From Bacteroidota bacterium (GTDB lineage Bacteria > Bacteroidota > Bacteroidia > B-17B0 > Aurantibacillaceae), in NCBI GenBank assembly GCA_013816895.1, contig JACDDR010000009.1:1-32478 (forward strand): 32,478 nt of DNA. The letters are read 5' to 3'. The notes beneath the pieces were generated by a model that was not told the DNA's origin, searched no databases, and was given only the letters and a program-made list of their open reading frames with translations. The position numbers and the translations under genes were made by a program. Every line of letters begins with the position of its first letter. The first letter of the stretch is position 1. Of this stretch, positions 7,495 through 16,410 are shown piece by piece.

Positions 7495-10400
7495 ATGAAG
7501 AAATTATACCCTTTTTTAAATGTAAAATCTATTTGTTTCTTTTTTGCCATTTTGTTGGGGGGAAAGATTCATTCTCAATGCGCCCCTTGTGGTGCCGTTA
7601 CTTTTACAGTTAACCTAACGCCAAAAGCCGATACTGCCTGGACACAGAACGGCCCTGTACGGAGTGGTACCTGCTGTAGCGGGACCGGCTGTGTTAAGTT
7701 TGTTGTTTTTTTAAATCCGGGCTCCGATCTTTTAAGTTTTAATGTGACTAACCCTGCCCCCTCAGGGTCTGCGTTTTATCAGATCAATTGCGGGCCTCAG
7801 GTTTCCATTGGCACTCCAGCGTGTATTCCGGGTGGGCAAACCAGTGTATGTATTACCTATTGCAAACCAGGTGGAGATAGTCCTATTTATCATATCACTG
7901 CAAGTAAAACGGTTAAATCTTCAAACGATTTTACTGTTCGGGTTGGATGCGCCGGAACAATGACGGTCGGTGGATTATCGATACCTTCAATTACCTGGAC
8001 ATCCATAGCCCCGGGAACTCCCGGATTATATAATAGTTATTTAAGTTGCTCGGTCGCTTGTGCTTCAACTACTGTTACACCCAGCGCAGCAACACCTACT
8101 TTAATTTCCTATAAGGTTTCAGGAAGTCCTCTTTCGGGGTGCCCAGGCACAAATGCCGATACTATTAATGTAACAATTGTACCGGGAATGACCGTAGCAA
8201 TTACTCCCACTAATCCGGTAGTATGCTCGGGAGGTTCATCCACCATAGCTTTAACAGCAAGTGCTGTGGGGGGACAGGCTCCTTACACGTTTACCTGGAG
8301 TACGGGCGCCAACACTTCCACCATTGGTGCCGCCGCGGGAAACTATACTGTTTTAATCAATGATAATACCTTAGGATGCTCTGCATTTACTAAAACCATA
8401 ACCGTTACTCCCATTACCACCCCAACAGCCCCTACCATTACCAGCAACAGCCCGCTCTGTGCAGGCCAAACACTAAACCTATCAGCTTCTAACTCTGGCA
8501 GTACATATAACTGGACGGGACCTAACGGCTTTACGTCTACTTTACAGAATCCGGTTATTGCCCTTACCACAACGGCTAACGCTGGCACTTACATGGTAAC
8601 TTCGAGTTTTAGTGGTTGTACCGGTCCCGCAGGTTCATTGTCCGTTACTGTTAATCCCGTTCCCGGAACTCCAACCCTAACAAGTAATTCACCTATATGC
8701 GCGGGCCAAAATCTTAATTTAACTTCTAATTTTATCAGTGGCGCCACTTATAATTGGACAGGACCAAACGGATTTACTTCCACTTTACAAAACCCTACAC
8801 TAGTGGGCGTTTCTACTTTAGCCGCGGGTGCTTATTCTTTAATAATTACCAATAATGCCTGCGCCAGTCCTATGGGCATAATTAATGTGACTGTTAATAC
8901 AACTCCGGCCCCGCCTACACCGGGGAGCAACTCTCCTATATGCGCAGGCCAGACATTAAGTTTAACAGCTTCTCCGGGAGGGTTCCTGTTTAATTGGACG
9001 GGCCCGAATGGATTTACTTCGACATCTCAAAACCCTACCTTAGCGGGAGCCACAACTGCGGCCTCCGGTATTTATTCTGTTACTGCCGCCGCCGGAACCT
9101 GTGTAAGTTCCGCCGCTACAATAAGCGTTACTGTTAACCCTATTCCTGCCGCACCAACACCAGGTAGTAATTCGCCTGTTTGTTCAGGACAAAACATTAA
9201 TTTAACAGGGCTTCCTAATGGAGCTGCTGCTTATAACTGGACAGGGCCTAATGGTTTCAGTTCTTCTACACAAAATCCTTCCGTAGTGGGGGCTTCTACC
9301 CTTGCAACCGGCGCTTATTCCTTAATAATAACAGTGTCAGGGTGTAACAGTCCGGTAGGAATTATAAATGTGGTAGTAAATCAAACCCCATTAGCTCCCG
9401 TAGCAGCATCTAACGGTCCGCTATGTGCCGGAGCAACGTTAAACCTTACCGCTTCAAGCACAGGAGTAACATACAGCTGGTCGGGACCAAACGGATTTAC
9501 TTCCGTCTCACAAAACCCTTCCTTGTCAAACGTTACAACAGCGGCTACCGGAATATATTCGGTAACGGCCGCAGCATCGGGCTGTACAGGCACAGCAGGA
9601 ACCATCAGTGTTACGGTAAATCCTATTCCGGTTACACCTACGGCAACAAACAACTCAACTCTTTGCGCCGGACAAACATTAAATTTAACCGCTGCACCTA
9701 ATGGCGCGGCTTCCTATAGCTGGACTGGGCCAAACGGATTTACTTCCACAACTCAAAATCCTTCCATTGCAGGTGTTACAACAGCTGCATCCGGTGTTTA
9801 TTCGGTAACGCAGGTTGTAAACGGTTGTACCAGTTTAGCGGGCACTACCACTGCTACCATTAATCCTATTCCCGCGACACCAACAGCAGGATCTAACGGT
9901 CCGATCTGTGCCGGCCAAACGTTAAACTTAGCAGGTTTACCAAATGGGTTAACCTATAGCTGGACGGGGCCTAACGGATTTACTTCAACGTCACAAAATC
10001 CTTCAATAGCTGCCGCAACAACAGCTGCAGGCGGAACATATTCCTTAACTGTAAATTCTTTAGGATGTAACAGTCCTGCCGGAACTCTTGCTGTAGTGGT
10101 TAACCCAACTCCGCTAGCCCCTACTGCAGGCGGAACTTCGACACTTTGCGTGGGATCTACGATTAATTTAACTTCTACAAATCCGGGCGGTGCAACATGG
10201 AGCTGGACGGGGCCGAATGGTTTTACTTCCGCTTTACAAAACCCTTCAATTGCCGGCGCTTCAACCCTTGCAACGGGAATGTATTCTGTTACCGTAACCG
10301 TTGGCGGCTGTACCAGCTTACCAGGAACACAAAGCGTAAGTGTATTTGGCAATCCTCCGGCACCAACGCTTGGAGCAAACTCACCGGTATGTACAGGACA

Positions 10401-13400
10401 AACTTTAAGTTTAACAGCATCTTCCATATTAGGCGCGAGTTATTCATGGACCGGACCGAACGGCTTTACTTCTTCATTACAAAATCCGTTTATCAGTAAC
10501 GTTACGCTTCCTGCAAACGGCACTTATTCAGTAGGCGTAAACGTGTCGGGATGCGGAAGCTCTGCTTCTACCCTTTCTGTTGTTGTTAACGCAACTCCGG
10601 CAGCTCCAACGGCGTTAAATAACTCCGCGATCTGTGCCGGTTCAACGTTAAATTTCACAGCAAATCCTTCTGGAGGTATTTACAACTGGACCGGACCGAA
10701 CAGCTTTACCTCTACTTCTCAAAATCCTTCAATCCCGGGAGCTTCAACACTGGCAACTGGCATGTATTCAGTAACGATAACTGTCAACGGTTGTGCCAGT
10801 GCGGCGGGAACAACCAGCGCAACAGTGAATCCAATTCCGGCCGCGCCTACAGCTGGTGGAACTTCACCATTATGCGCCGGTCAAACGATTAACTTAACTG
10901 CCAATCCGGGTGGCGCTACCTATAACTGGAGCGGACCGAATAGCTTTACTTCAACTTTACAAAACCCGACTATTTCAAACGCGTCTACATCGGCCAGCGG
11001 AAGTTATTCCGTTACACAAACACTTTTAGGATGCACAGGCCCGGTGGGCGTAGTAAGTATAACGGTCAATCCAATTCCATCGGCTCCGGTTGCAGGTAAT
11101 AATGCGCCTTTGTGTGCCCTGCAAACATTAAGTTTAACGGCAGGAAACGGAGGCACCAGTTATAGCTGGACCGGACCAAATGGCTTTAGTTCGTCCGCGC
11201 AAAACCCAACAATATCACCGGTAACTGTTGCAGCTAGCGGAAACTATTCGGTAACGCAAACAATTCTTGGATGTACAAGTCCGGCGGCTATCACGAATGT
11301 GACTATTAATCCGGCAGCACCTACGCCCACGGTTACTAGCAATTCGCCCATCTGTTTGAACCAGACACTTAACCTGACACAAACCGCGATTGCCAGTGCA
11401 ACCTACAGCTGGAGCGGGCCTAACGGATTTACTTCTTCTACACAAAATCCATCCATTGTTAATACCCAAACGATTGCTACCGGTGTGTATTCAGTATTTG
11501 CAAACGTAGCAGGTTGCCCCGGACTAACAAGTACGGTTTCAATTTTAGTTTCGCAACCAGGAACAGTAAACCCGGGAAGCAGTCCCACTGTTTGTGCCAA
11601 TAACTCTACGGTGTTTTTAAACGGCGTTTCATCTACTGGTTCCGGAACATGGATCAGCAGTGGCTCGGGCTCTTTCTCACCAAATAACTTAACCGGAAAT
11701 TATGTGCCGAGTGCTTCTGATATTTCCGCAGGTAATATTACGTTTACCTTAACATCTACTAATAACGGCGGATGCGTTGCTGTAACAAATACTCTGAACG
11801 CATTCATTACACCAGCACCAACAGCAAGTGCGGGCGCTAACCAAACAGTATGCGCCAACAACGCTACGGTAAGTCTTAACGGAGCTGTGACCATTGCTTC
11901 GGGAGGAATCTGGAGCTCGAGCGGAACCGGCACTTTTGTTCCTAATAATACAGCATTGACCGCGAGTTACGTTCCGAGCCCGGCGGATATTTCTTCAGGA
12001 ACATTTACCCTTACTCTTACAACAACAGGTAACGGAAATTGTTTTGCTGTATCTAATCCCAAAGTGATAACCATTTCACCTGCACCGGTTGTTAATCCGG
12101 GGCCTAATCCGCAATTTGTTTGTACCAACAATCCAAACTACCAGTTACTGGGTACATCCACTACGGGTAACGGAATGTGGGCATCGTCAGGAACAGGAAC
12201 ATTTTCCAACCCAAACATTCTTAGTCCTATTTACTTCTCAACGCCTGCCGACACAGTGGCCGGAAGCATTACCCTGACTCTTACATCAACCGGTAACGGC
12301 GGATGTCTTGCGGTAAGTCAAACCGTTACGTTGATCTATACAAGTACTCTAACGGTTTCCGCAGGTGGCAATCAAATTGTTTGTTCCAATACCAATGTAA
12401 ATTTAAACGGAGTTTCAACAACAAGCGCCGGTGTTTGGACCAGCAGTGGTAGCGGAGTATTTAGCCCGAGTTCAAACTCATTAGCAACAAGCTATGTTCC
12501 GAGCGCGGCCGATATTTCTTCGGGCTTAGTAACACTTACACTTACTTCGGCTAACAATGGCGGTTGTAATCCCGTTAAGAGTGTTATGACTGTTACTATA
12601 ACTCCGGGGCCGACAGCCAATGCCGGAAGCAGTCAAACGGTATGCGCCAATAATGCATCGGTAGCCCTCAGTGGCTCTGTAACTGTTGCCTCTGGCGTGT
12701 CCTGGTCTTCTTCTGGTTCAGGAACTTTTTCTCCTAATAATACAACCACCACTCCGGTTTATATCGCAAGCGCGGCCGACACCACCGCGGGTAATGTTAT
12801 CATTACTTTGTCTTCCACCGGTAACGGGAGTTGCAGTGCCTCAACAAGCACCATAAATATCAGCTTCTCTCCTGCTCCGCTAGTTATTGCAGGCTCAACT
12901 GTTTCAGTATGTAAAAATAATCCGGTGGCAGTATTAAACGGATATTCTTCAACCGGCAGCGGAACCTGGACAACAATGGGAACAGGTACACTTAGTTCTG
13001 CATCCGTATTAAGTCCAACCTATACCCCAAGCACGGCAGATACAACTGCGGGTTTTGTGAATCTCATTCTGACATCTACCAACAACGGGGGTTGTAATTT
13101 AGTGAGAGATACCGTACTTGTAATTTTCTCTTCGCCTCCAACGGTAACAGCTGGTATAACGCAAACCGTTTGTGCCAATAATTCTACTGTAACATTAAAC
13201 GGAACTTCATCCACCGGCTCGGGAACCTGGACCACTTCTGGTAATGGCTCTTTCGCTCCCAACACTATTAACGGAAGTTACATACCTGGCAATGCCGATA
13301 TTTCAGCAGGCGTAGTCACCCTTACTTTAACTACCACTAATAACGGAGGATGTAATTCCGTATTAAATACTACAACTATAAATATTTCTCCCGCTCCAAC

Positions 13401-14697
13401 AGCACTGGCCGGAACTGACCAGACCGTATGTGCAAACAGCGGCACTATTAATCTTGCAGGATCGTTCAGCATATCAGCAGGCGCTACGTGGTCCGCCTCG
13501 GGCACCGGCACCTTCACGCCCAACAATTCAAGCATGAACAGTGGTTATATACCAAGCGTTGCAGATACATCTGCCGGCAGCGTAATGATTTTCCTGACGA
13601 CAACCGGTAACGGAAATTGTTTACAGGTAACTGATACGATGAAGATCACGTTTATCCGTTCGCCATATATCAATGCGGGTTCTGATCTTAACCTTTGCCC
13701 GAATTCGCCGAGCCCTCTGCTCACAGGCGTTTCAACTGCAGGCACTGGCTCGTGGACGACTCTTGGCTCAGGATCGTTTTCACCAAACAATACAATACTT
13801 AATCCAACTTACATTCCAAGTGCGGCCGATCAATCGGCAGGCTCCGTTACGTTAGTCTTAACTTCCGGAACGGTAACATGCGGATCAGGCAGCGACACCC
13901 TGGTTGTTAATTTTAAACCGAAACCTACTGCAGCCTTTACCTATACCAATAAATGTTTAGGTTCAGTTACAGGCTTTACCAACGCGGCTACAACACCAAG
14001 CGGTACAATAGTTTCGTGGTTGTGGTATTTTAATACAGACACCAGCACAATTAAAAATCCGGTGTATACATTCACCGCTTCAGGAACGCAGACTGTTTCG
14101 CTGGTGGTAAGCAACGGTTCGTGCACAGACTCCATCATCCGCAGTGTATACATTAATCGATTGCCGACTTCATTATTTACTCATACAGTCATGTGTCATG
14201 ACTCGGTACGTTATGTGCGGACAGCAAGTGTAACGCCGGGCGGAATAGCTAACTGGAACTGGGACTTTGGCGACACTCAAACGTTAACAGCGCAAAATCC
14301 GTATCACGTGTATGCAGATACAGGAATATATGTTGTTACCCTGCAGGTTAAATCAGACTCTGGTTGCGTAAACAGCATTTCAGATTCTGTACATGTTAGG
14401 AGTTGTGCAAATGATCTCACCATCGGCGCACCTGCCGTTCCTACGGGCTTTACACCTAACGGGGATGGCGGTAATGATGTATTGTTTGTGAAAGGTGGTC
14501 CATACAAAACACTCGACTTCAGAATATTTAATGAGTGGGGTAATCAGATTTTCCACTCCGACATCCAATCTTCTGGTTGGGACGGAACTTTTAAATCGGC
14601 TCCGCAGCCCGTCGGGCGATTCATTTGGACGCTCACAGGAGAGTTGATTGACGGAAGGAAAATTAAGATGGCGGGTGAAGTAATTTTAAACCGATAA
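7495..14697 (+). CDS. Giant multidomain T9SS type B surface protein (SprB-like adhesin)
   Basis: 2400 residues. Signal peptide ~1-28. Residues ~29-230 are an unrecognised cysteine-rich domain with about 13 Cys. A SprB-type repeat follows (~235-312, with CSGGSSTIALTAS and TWSTGAN). Then come 13 Ig-like CHU_C-associated domains of 78-81 residues (~314-1356) with a near-invariant WTGPNGFTS core. Next are nine domains of 86-89 residues (~1357-2146) with VCANN, SGTGTF, AD-SAG and NNGGC/GNGNC motifs. Two PKD-like domains (~2147-2222 and ~2223-2303, WNWDFGD in the second) and a CHU_C sorting domain (~2311-2400: GFTPNGDGGND, FRIFNEWGNQIF, GWDGTF) complete it. It should be exported by the type IX system and displayed as a long fibre in adhesion or gliding. 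A PorP/SprF gene starts 2 nt after its stop. Ligand unknown. Confidence 0.93.
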   Translation: MKKLYPFLNVKSICFFFAILLGGKIHSQCAPCGAVTFTVNLTPKADTAWTQNGPVRSGTCCSGTGCVKFVVFLNPGSDLLSFNVTNPAPSGSAFYQINCGPQVSIGTPACIPGGQTSVCITYCKPGGDSPIYHITASKTVKSSNDFTVRVGCAGTMTVGGLSIPSITWTSIAPGTPGLYNSYLSCSVACASTTVTPSAATPTLISYKVSGSPLSGCPGTNADTINVTIVPGMTVAITPTNPVVCSGGSSTIALTASAVGGQAPYTFTWSTGANTSTIGAAAGNYTVLINDNTLGCSAFTKTITVTPITTPTAPTITSNSPLCAGQTLNLSASNSGSTYNWTGPNGFTSTLQNPVIALTTTANAGTYMVTSSFSGCTGPAGSLSVTVNPVPGTPTLTSNSPICAGQNLNLTSNFISGATYNWTGPNGFTSTLQNPTLVGVSTLAAGAYSLIITNNACASPMGIINVTVNTTPAPPTPGSNSPICAGQTLSLTASPGGFLFNWTGPNGFTSTSQNPTLAGATTAASGIYSVTAAAGTCVSSAATISVTVNPIPAAPTPGSNSPVCSGQNINLTGLPNGAAAYNWTGPNGFSSSTQNPSVVGASTLATGAYSLIITVSGCNSPVGIINVVVNQTPLAPVAASNGPLCAGATLNLTASSTGVTYSWSGPNGFTSVSQNPSLSNVTTAATGIYSVTAAASGCTGTAGTISVTVNPIPVTPTATNNSTLCAGQTLNLTAAPNGAASYSWTGPNGFTSTTQNPSIAGVTTAASGVYSVTQVVNGCTSLAGTTTATINPIPATPTAGSNGPICAGQTLNLAGLPNGLTYSWTGPNGFTSTSQNPSIAAATTAAGGTYSLTVNSLGCNSPAGTLAVVVNPTPLAPTAGGTSTLCVGSTINLTSTNPGGATWSWTGPNGFTSALQNPSIAGASTLATGMYSVTVTVGGCTSLPGTQSVSVFGNPPAPTLGANSPVCTGQTLSLTASSILGASYSWTGPNGFTSSLQNPFISNVTLPANGTYSVGVNVSGCGSSASTLSVVVNATPAAPTALNNSAICAGSTLNFTANPSGGIYNWTGPNSFTSTSQNPSIPGASTLATGMYSVTITVNGCASAAGTTSATVNPIPAAPTAGGTSPLCAGQTINLTANPGGATYNWSGPNSFTSTLQNPTISNASTSASGSYSVTQTLLGCTGPVGVVSITVNPIPSAPVAGNNAPLCALQTLSLTAGNGGTSYSWTGPNGFSSSAQNPTISPVTVAASGNYSVTQTILGCTSPAAITNVTINPAAPTPTVTSNSPICLNQTLNLTQTAIASATYSWSGPNGFTSSTQNPSIVNTQTIATGVYSVFANVAGCPGLTSTVSILVSQPGTVNPGSSPTVCANNSTVFLNGVSSTGSGTWISSGSGSFSPNNLTGNYVPSASDISAGNITFTLTSTNNGGCVAVTNTLNAFITPAPTASAGANQTVCANNATVSLNGAVTIASGGIWSSSGTGTFVPNNTALTASYVPSPADISSGTFTLTLTTTGNGNCFAVSNPKVITISPAPVVNPGPNPQFVCTNNPNYQLLGTSTTGNGMWASSGTGTFSNPNILSPIYFSTPADTVAGSITLTLTSTGNGGCLAVSQTVTLIYTSTLTVSAGGNQIVCSNTNVNLNGVSTTSAGVWTSSGSGVFSPSSNSLATSYVPSAADISSGLVTLTLTSANNGGCNPVKSVMTVTITPGPTANAGSSQTVCANNASVALSGSVTVASGVSWSSSGSGTFSPNNTTTTPVYIASAADTTAGNVIITLSSTGNGSCSASTSTINISFSPAPLVIAGSTVSVCKNNPVAVLNGYSSTGSGTWTTMGTGTLSSASVLSPTYTPSTADTTAGFVNLILTSTNNGGCNLVRDTVLVIFSSPPTVTAGITQTVCANNSTVTLNGTSSTGSGTWTTSGNGSFAPNTINGSYIPGNADISAGVVTLTLTTTNNGGCNSVLNTTTINISPAPTALAGTDQTVCANSGTINLAGSFSISAGATWSASGTGTFTPNNSSMNSGYIPSVADTSAGSVMIFLTTTGNGNCLQVTDTMKITFIRSPYINAGSDLNLCPNSPSPLLTGVSTAGTGSWTTLGSGSFSPNNTILNPTYIPSAADQSAGSVTLVLTSGTVTCGSGSDTLVVNFKPKPTAAFTYTNKCLGSVTGFTNAATTPSGTIVSWLWYFNTDTSTIKNPVYTFTASGTQTVSLVVSNGSCTDSIIRSVYINRLPTSLFTHTVMCHDSVRYVRTASVTPGGIANWNWDFGDTQTLTAQNPYHVYADTGIYVVTLQVKSDSGCVNSISDSVHVRSCANDLTIGAPAVPTGFTPNGDGGNDVLFVKGGPYKTLDFRIFNEWGNQIFHSDIQSSGWDGTFKSAPQPVGRFIWTLTGELIDGRKIKMAGEVILNR
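8434..11562 (+). repeat. Array A: 13 tandem Ig-like domain repeats within the giant adhesin
   Basis: Unit starts at 8434, 8674, 8917, 9157, 9400, 9640, 9883, 10123, 10366, 10609, 10849, 11089 and 11329. Units are 240 or 243 nt (the last 234), all in frame. The protein core SNSPICAGQ...W(T/S)GPN(G/S)F(T/S)S...QNP...YSVT...GC is held in every unit. The third-codon positions of the same motif differ freely between units, so this is an old array under protein-level constraint, not a recent DNA expansion. Confidence 0.92.
11563..13932 (+). repeat. Array B: nine tandem domain repeats arranged as three triplets
   Basis: Unit starts at 11563, 11827, 12094, 12358, 12619, 12886, 13147, 13405 and 13672, with lengths 88, 89, 88, 87, 89, 87, 86, 89 and 87 codons. 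Units 2, 5 and 8 are always 89 codons and share an (I/V/S)(A/S)(S/A)G-x-W hinge. Units 3, 6 and 9 share (I/V)L(S/N)P-x-Y. The real period is therefore three domains (795, 789 and 786 nt). Confidence 0.88.
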
Positions 14698-14699
14698 CT

Positions 14700-15746
14700 A
14701 TGAAAAAGAAAATATTATTTTTAGTAAGCGGCTTTATTTGCACTGCTTTATCTTTTAAGGCACAGGATTATCACTTGTCACATTACGATGTGGCTACATT
14801 GTATTTAAATCCTGCTTTAACAGGAGTTTATAACGGCGAGAAAGCCGACTATAAAGTAACAGTCGATCAGCGTTCTCAATGGCGCGCCCTTGGGGTGAAG
14901 CCGTATCTTACAACTTATCTCAGCTATGATATGGCTTCTCAAATTAAGGGCCGTGCCGTGGGCTTTGGAGGGTATCTTATTAATAACAACGGAGGCATCG
15001 GGAATTTCAACACGCTCACTTTCATGGGTTCCGCTTCTTACGATATTCTTAACGCCAAAAAAACCACAGCAACAACAGAGGCCTCGGCAAGAAACAAACA
15101 TCTTTTAACGGTGGGTTTGCAAATGGGGCTGTTTTACCGGTCAACAAATCCTAATGCACTTAATTATGATGTTCAGTATTCTTTAGCGAATAACGGTGGG
15201 GCGTTTGATCAGAACATTTCAAATAATGAAGTTTATAACCGCTCCAGCATTGTACGCTTTGATGCCAATTATGGTATTTATTATAAATATCTGGAGAGTG
15301 GGAAAAAGGCTCACCCTTATGCAGGATTATCCATCAACCATCTTACGCGCCCTAATGAATCTTTAACCGGAGGTAACAGTCATCTTCCTATTAAATGGGT
15401 AGCCTTTGCCGGTTGCGAAATAAAACTGGATGATAAAATGGATCTTGTTCCGCGTGTTTTATATATGAATCAGGCCAAGGCATATGATTTCACCAGTGGC
15501 TTTTTATTCTATTATCGCCTTAATGAAAATCAGACAAAAGTATTCGGCGGTTTTGATTACCGCTGGAAAGACGCATGCATCATCAGTGTTGGCTTAAAGC
15601 ATGAAAGCTATGCCTTACGGATGAGTTATGACATCAATACTTCTTATCTGAAGAATTACTCACGGGGACGGGGAGCTTTCGAAATTTCCTTTGTATATAT
15701 CGGCCAAAAAGGAAAACCATTTTTAAAATCATTTTCCCAGTTTTAA
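14700..15746 (+). CDS. PorP/SprF family type IX secretion system membrane protein
   Basis: 348 residues with signal peptide (MKKKILFLVSGFICTALSFKAQ, ~22). The family hallmark NPALTG is at ~37-42 (VATLYLNPALTGVY), followed by RSQWRALG and a barrel of alternating strands ending in FEISFVYIGQKGKPFLKSF. Its ATG lies 2 nt after the stop of the 2400-residue CHU_C adhesin, the same cargo-then-barrel order as sprB-sprF of Flavobacterium. The inferred job is outer-membrane delivery or anchoring of that adhesin. It is 30 residues longer than, and clearly diverged from, the PorP/SprF protein at 2320-3276, in line with each serving its own cargo. Confidence 0.92.
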   Translation: MKKKILFLVSGFICTALSFKAQDYHLSHYDVATLYLNPALTGVYNGEKADYKVTVDQRSQWRALGVKPYLTTYLSYDMASQIKGRAVGFGGYLINNNGGIGNFNTLTFMGSASYDILNAKKTTATTEASARNKHLLTVGLQMGLFYRSTNPNALNYDVQYSLANNGGAFDQNISNNEVYNRSSIVRFDANYGIYYKYLESGKKAHPYAGLSINHLTRPNESLTGGNSHLPIKWVAFAGCEIKLDDKMDLVPRVLYMNQAKAYDFTSGFLFYYRLNENQTKVFGGFDYRWKDACIISVGLKHESYALRMSYDINTSYLKNYSRGRGAFEISFVYIGQKGKPFLKSFSQF

Positions 15747-15797
15747 TGGCGATCTGATTTAACGATTTTTTAATATTTATCAACGCAATATTCTTCC

Positions 15798-15886
15798 TGC
15801 CCCGGGGCAACAATACCTCGATGTTCATAACAGGTTAGCATCCTGTGGAAAAGTGTTGATGGCATATTATTTGATGGTTAACACTT
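15798..15886. repeat. Cluster of short palindromes in intergenic leader
   Basis: Three dyad-symmetric elements lie in the gap before the 98-residue gene: TGCCCCGGGGCA (15798-15809, perfect 12 bp without loop), ACAGG/CCTGT (15830-15834 with 15842-15846), and AAGTGTT/AACACTT (15851-15857 with 15880-15886). The last ends 9 nt before the gene start. None carries a T-tract. They may be operator sites or a structured 5' leader; no protein or ligand can be named. Confidence 0.3.
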
Positions 15887-15895
15887 GGTAGTAAA

Positions 15896-16192
15896 ATGAA
15901 ATCTTTCCCAAATTATAAAAAAGAAGAGGCGCAAAACCTTAAGAACACTTATACTTCATGGATAGGCAGAGATGCTCATACCGGAAATGGGAAAAAGAAG
16001 ATATTAAAAGACATCAATATCTCCCAGGATAAGCTTCTGGAGCCCCTTACCGATTCAGCTGTATATAAAGTAGATTTTATCTTTGAGGGCAATACTGTAC
16101 TTGACGCATATGAATTCCTTTCTTATAATAGCCTAATTTTTGACGACGCTTCAAAAAATACAGCTGATAAAAATCGCGGGAGTGCCGCTTAG
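15896..16192 (+). CDS. Hypothetical protein, 98 aa
   Basis: Not recognised. A soluble, Lys/Asp/Asn-rich protein without signal peptide or membrane segment. Segments that look structured are KNTYTSWIGRDAHTGNGKKK (~17-36), which is basic and Gly-containing, and AVYKVDFIFEGNTVLDAYEFL (~55-75), a beta-beta-alpha-like stretch. It has a plausible ATG after an A-rich run and ordinary codon use. The only context is flanking: a PorP/SprF gene 149 nt upstream and the winged-helix-like gene 218 nt downstream. It could be a small regulatory or accessory protein; with no relative known to me, coding status rests on frame length and composition. Confidence 0.6.
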   Translation: MKSFPNYKKEEAQNLKNTYTSWIGRDAHTGNGKKKILKDINISQDKLLEPLTDSAVYKVDFIFEGNTVLDAYEFLSYNSLIFDDASKNTADKNRGSAA

Positions 16193-16381
16193 CGTGGGGT
16201 TACTTTTCTACACAACGAATCTATCTTCTATAAGACATGTTAATAACCTTCGGGTCTCATAAGTTTCTATGAATAATGTTTTTATAGTTCACTTGTAGAA
16301 CAATTTGTGTTAAAATTAAATAACGGGAAAATATTCCACGGTTGATAATTATATAAAATTTGTGCCAACAACTTTAGTGAT

Positions 16382-16401
16382 TTATTCTTATTTTAGAATA
16401 A
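16382..16401. promoter_or_regulatory. Inverted repeat, possible operator
   Basis: TTATTCT (16382-16388), 6-nt spacer, AGAATAA (16395-16401): a perfect 7-bp inverted repeat ending 9 nt before the ATG of the winged-helix-like gene. Position and symmetry suit autoregulation by that protein, but an RNA hairpin masking the start is also possible. In AT-rich DNA such repeats also arise by chance. Confidence 0.35.
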
Positions 16402-16410
16402 CTTATTTAA

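Noticed and set aside
9954..10427. Antisense open frames of 60-157 codons across the adhesin repeats
   Set aside because: They recur at equivalent positions in several repeat units, as expected for shadows of the repeated coding strand, and have no independent signals.
8434..11562. Regularly spaced repeats resembling a repeat array such as CRISPR
   Set aside because: Units are 234-243 nt, always multiples of three and in one open frame, conserved at protein but not DNA level. There are no short identical repeats with unique spacers and no cas genes.
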